A DNA stretch of 6,349 nt, from NCBI GenBank assembly GCA_009843675.1, contig VYCZ01000385.1, forward strand, positions 1 through 6,349. The letters are read 5' to 3'. Below the pieces are notes generated by a model that was given only the letters and a program-made list of their open reading frames with translations, ran no database searches and was not told the DNA's origin. Position numbers and translations under genes: made by a program. This DNA is from Gammaproteobacteria bacterium (GTDB lineage Bacteria > Pseudomonadota > Gammaproteobacteria > Eutrophobiales > Eutrophobiaceae). This document shows positions 4,344-6,349 of this stretch, piece after piece (within the stretch, counting starts at the first letter, position 1; every line of letters begins with the position of its first letter).

Positions 4344-6349
4344 GTTGCCGCTCACCTTTCGGGTCATAGAAAACCGGGGAGACGACTTTGATCGGGACAT
4401 GGCGGCCGTCGCGCAACGCGGCATGGATGACATCGCCTTTACGGGCACGCCCGGCGCTGACCAGCGCCAGGGCTATGGGATGGCCCAGGCAGGGGCTGTG
4501 GTAACTGGAGGTGACGTGGCCGAGTTTCGGGACCGGGGGCGCTCCGCCGGGACGTTCTACAAGCTGCGTCCCTTCAGGCAAGCTCTCCCTGCCGCCCTCG
4601 CACAACAGTCCGACCAGTTGTTTGCGGTCCGGCCTTTGACAGTCGGGCCGGACCAGGGAGCGTTTGCCCAGGTAGTCCCTGTCCTTTGACAGCAGCCGGT
4701 TCATGCCCAGGTCCAGGGGGGTCACCGAGCCGTCGGTATCCTGGCCGACGATGACAAAACCCTTCTCGGCGCGCAGCACGTGCATGGTTTCCGTGCCGTA
4801 GGGGGTAATGCCGTACTGCTCGCCGGCAGCCATGAACTGTTGCCACAAAGCCGGGGCCAGGTCGCTTTCCACGTTGATCTCAAAGGCCAGTTCGCCGCTG
4901 AAACTGACGCGGAACACCCGTACCGGGACCCCCGCCAGCGATCCGGATCGGACCGTCATGAAGGGAAAGTCTTTCCGGCCGAAATCGATGTCGGTGTCCA
5001 TCCCTTGCAGCAGCTTCCTGGCAGCGGGCCCGGCCAGGACGATGGTCGACCAGCGCTCGGTGACAGAAGTCAGGTACACGTTCAAATCCGGCCATTCCGT
5101 CTGCAGCCATTGCTCCAGCCAGCCCATTACCCGCGCCGCGCCGCCGGTAGTGGTGGTCAGGTAAAAATGCCGGTCGCCCAGGCGCGCCATGACCCCGTCA
5201 TCCATGACCATGCCGTCCTCGCCCAGCATGATGCCGTAGTTGCAGCGCCCGTTCTTCATCCCGGCGACATTATGGGTGTAGATACGTTCCAGGAAGGTCA
5301 CTGCATCCGGACCGTGCACCTCTATCTTGCCCAGGGTGGAGGCATCCATGATTGCCAGCGACCGGCGCGCCGCGAGGCATTCCCGGGCCACCGCGTCGTG
5401 CATCCCCTCGCCTTCCCGGGGATAATACCAGGGGCGCAGCCATTGCCCCACCACTTCAAATTCGGCGCCCGCCGCTTCGTGCCAGTGATGCAGCGCGGTC
5501 TTGCGCACCGGGTCGTACAGCTCGCCGACCGCGGCGCCGGCGCAGGGGCCGAAGCCGGCCCCCGTGTATGGCGGCCTGAAGGTGGTCGTGCCCACCTCGG
5601 CGACGGGTTTGTCCAGGCACTCCGCCAATACCGCCATGCCGTTTATATTCCCCATTTTGCCCTGGTCGGTGCCGAACCCCAGCGCAGTATAGCGTTTCAC
5701 GTGCTCCACGTTCCGGTAACCTTCCTGTACCGCCTGGTACACGTCCGCCACGGTCGTGTCATTCTGGTAATCGACGAACTGCTTCGGATGACGCAGGGGC
5801 GATTGCGGCAATGGAATGCTCCACAACGGTTGCAGCGGGCGCTCTGCTCCGGGCGGTTCCCGTCCGGCCTCCGGCGTGGAGAATGGAACCGGTTCGAAAC
5901 CGCAGGCGCGTGCTGCCTCCAGTCCTGCCTGCTTCCCCTCCTCCAGGCAGGCATCCAGGGAAAAACTGCCGTTGCATGCTCCCACCGACACATGATCCTG
6001 CCTGACCGCGCCGGGGACGAAGCAAGCGCGGGCATCGTCCCATTCAATCCTGCCACCGGCCTGGGAGTGCAGATGGACCGCGGGATTCCAGCCGCCCGAC
6101 ATGACGAGCAGGTCACAGTGAACGGTTTTGACGCCGCCGTTGACTGCGCCTGCTCCAGCGGACATGGAGACAACATGCACCGAACGCACACCGTCCCTGC
6201 CTGAGACTCCGGCAACGACACAGCCGTGGAATATATCGACACCGGCCTCCCGCAACGGTTCTGCAACCGCGCCGGCGCCGTGCGCGCGGCAGTCGACGAT
6301 CGCGGCGATGCTCGCTCCTGCTTGCGCCAGGTTCAGCGCAGTGCGGTAT
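4336..6349 (-). CDS. soxA: Sarcosine oxidase alpha subunit, C-terminal part (cut by right edge)
   Basis: The alpha subunit of heterotetrameric sarcosine oxidase carries the NAD-binding module and a C-terminal aminomethyltransferase-like domain where tetrahydrofolate takes the one-carbon unit. The frame is open to the right edge, giving 670 visible residues of a protein usually near 1000; the TTG at 6255 is internal, not the start. In order: part of the Rossmann-type domain (YRTALNLAQAGASIAAIVD at the edge, SGGWNP near residue 84, GACNGSFSLDACLEEGKQAG near 124-143); the linker with FVDYQNDTTVADV and EHVKRYTALGFGTDQGK (about 191-231); TTTFRPPYT (254-262); and a GcvT-like domain (about 300-660) with IMDASTLGKIEVHGPDA (333-349), AEKGFVIVGQDTDGSVTPLD (527-546), then the GcvT C-terminal barrel. 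FAD and FMN sites are on or shared with the beta subunit, which is expected upstream off the edge (usual order soxB-soxD-soxA-soxG). The TGA at 4338-4336 overlaps the soxG start. The sequence after RPPYT (GAGFGPCAG) departs from the usual PVTFGALAG pattern as I recall it. Confidence 0.95.
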   Translation of the reverse strand, partial: YRTALNLAQAGASIAAIVDCRAHGAGAVAEPLREAGVDIFHGCVVAGVSGRDGVRSVHVVSMSAGAGAVNGGVKTVHCDLLVMSGGWNPAVHLHSQAGGRIEWDDARACFVPGAVRQDHVSVGACNGSFSLDACLEEGKQAGLEAARACGFEPVPFSTPEAGREPPGAERPLQPLWSIPLPQSPLRHPKQFVDYQNDTTVADVYQAVQEGYRNVEHVKRYTALGFGTDQGKMGNINGMAVLAECLDKPVAEVGTTTFRPPYTGAGFGPCAGAAVGELYDPVRKTALHHWHEAAGAEFEVVGQWLRPWYYPREGEGMHDAVARECLAARRSLAIMDASTLGKIEVHGPDAVTFLERIYTHNVAGMKNGRCNYGIMLGEDGMVMDDGVMARLGDRHFYLTTTTGGAARVMGWLEQWLQTEWPDLNVYLTSVTERWSTIVLAGPAARKLLQGMDTDIDFGRKDFPFMTVRSGSLAGVPVRVFRVSFSGELAFEINVESDLAPALWQQFMAAGEQYGITPYGTETMHVLRAEKGFVIVGQDTDGSVTPLDLGMNRLLSKDRDYLGKRSLVRPDCQRPDRKQLVGLLCEGGRESLPEGTQLVERPGGAPPVPKLGHVTSSYHSPCLGHPIALALVSAGRARKGDVIHAALRDGRHVPIKVVSPVFYDPKGERQHV

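Noticed and set aside
4344..4448. Upstream extension of soxG to an earlier start at 4448
   Set aside because: The extra 35 residues are Ser/Lys/Arg-rich and unlike SoxG, lie fully within the GcvT-like domain coding part of soxA, and a better ribosome-binding site precedes 4343.
4780..6204. Long plus-strand open frame (474 codons) opposite soxA
   Set aside because: Shadow of soxA: low-complexity Arg/His/Pro-rich translation and no recognisable domain, while the minus-strand frame matches SoxA throughout.
6253..6255. TTG at 6255 as the start of soxA
   Set aside because: The frame stays open to the window edge and the upstream 31 codons encode typical alpha-subunit Rossmann-domain sequence, so the gene is cut by the edge and does not start here.

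Overview
This GC-rich window reads like part of a proteobacterial chromosome, possibly a gammaproteobacterium. That placement is tentative: it rests on gene content, GC-rich codon use and one dispersed-repeat-like palindrome, and no RNA gene or phylogenetic marker is present. The theme is uptake and breakdown of methylated amine osmolytes (glycine betaine, choline and sarcosine type compounds).

Layout. Positions 1-649 (minus) hold the N-terminal part of a BCCT-family transporter that runs off the left edge and starts with GTG. Positions 707-2257 (minus) hold a complete second BCCT transporter. It lies 57 bp upstream of the first in the same orientation, so the two look like a tandem operon. 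A 164 bp divergent intergenic region (2258-2421) carries promoter-like boxes and two inverted repeats. Positions 2422-3711 (plus) encode a YcaD-like major facilitator transporter. It converges on the sarcosine oxidase genes: its stop codon and the soxG stop codon overlap in one TTAA. Positions 3708-4343 (minus) are soxG (gamma subunit). Positions 4336-6349 (minus) are the C-terminal two thirds of soxA (alpha subunit), cut by the right edge. soxA and soxG overlap by 8 bp.

How they fit together. In known betaine degradation, betaine is demethylated to dimethylglycine and then sarcosine. Heterotetrameric sarcosine oxidase (SoxBDAG) converts sarcosine to glycine, passing the one-carbon unit to tetrahydrofolate. 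BCCT transporters are the usual importers of betaine, choline or carnitine, so two of them near soxAG fit import coupled to catabolism. The MFS protein's substrate cannot be read from sequence.

The most notable details are a repeat-like palindrome inside the 3' end of soxG that encodes its last residues, the convergent shared stop, and the structured divergent promoter region. I see no evidence of a new defence, mobile or RNA-based system. No tRNA, rRNA, CRISPR array or insertion sequence was recognised.
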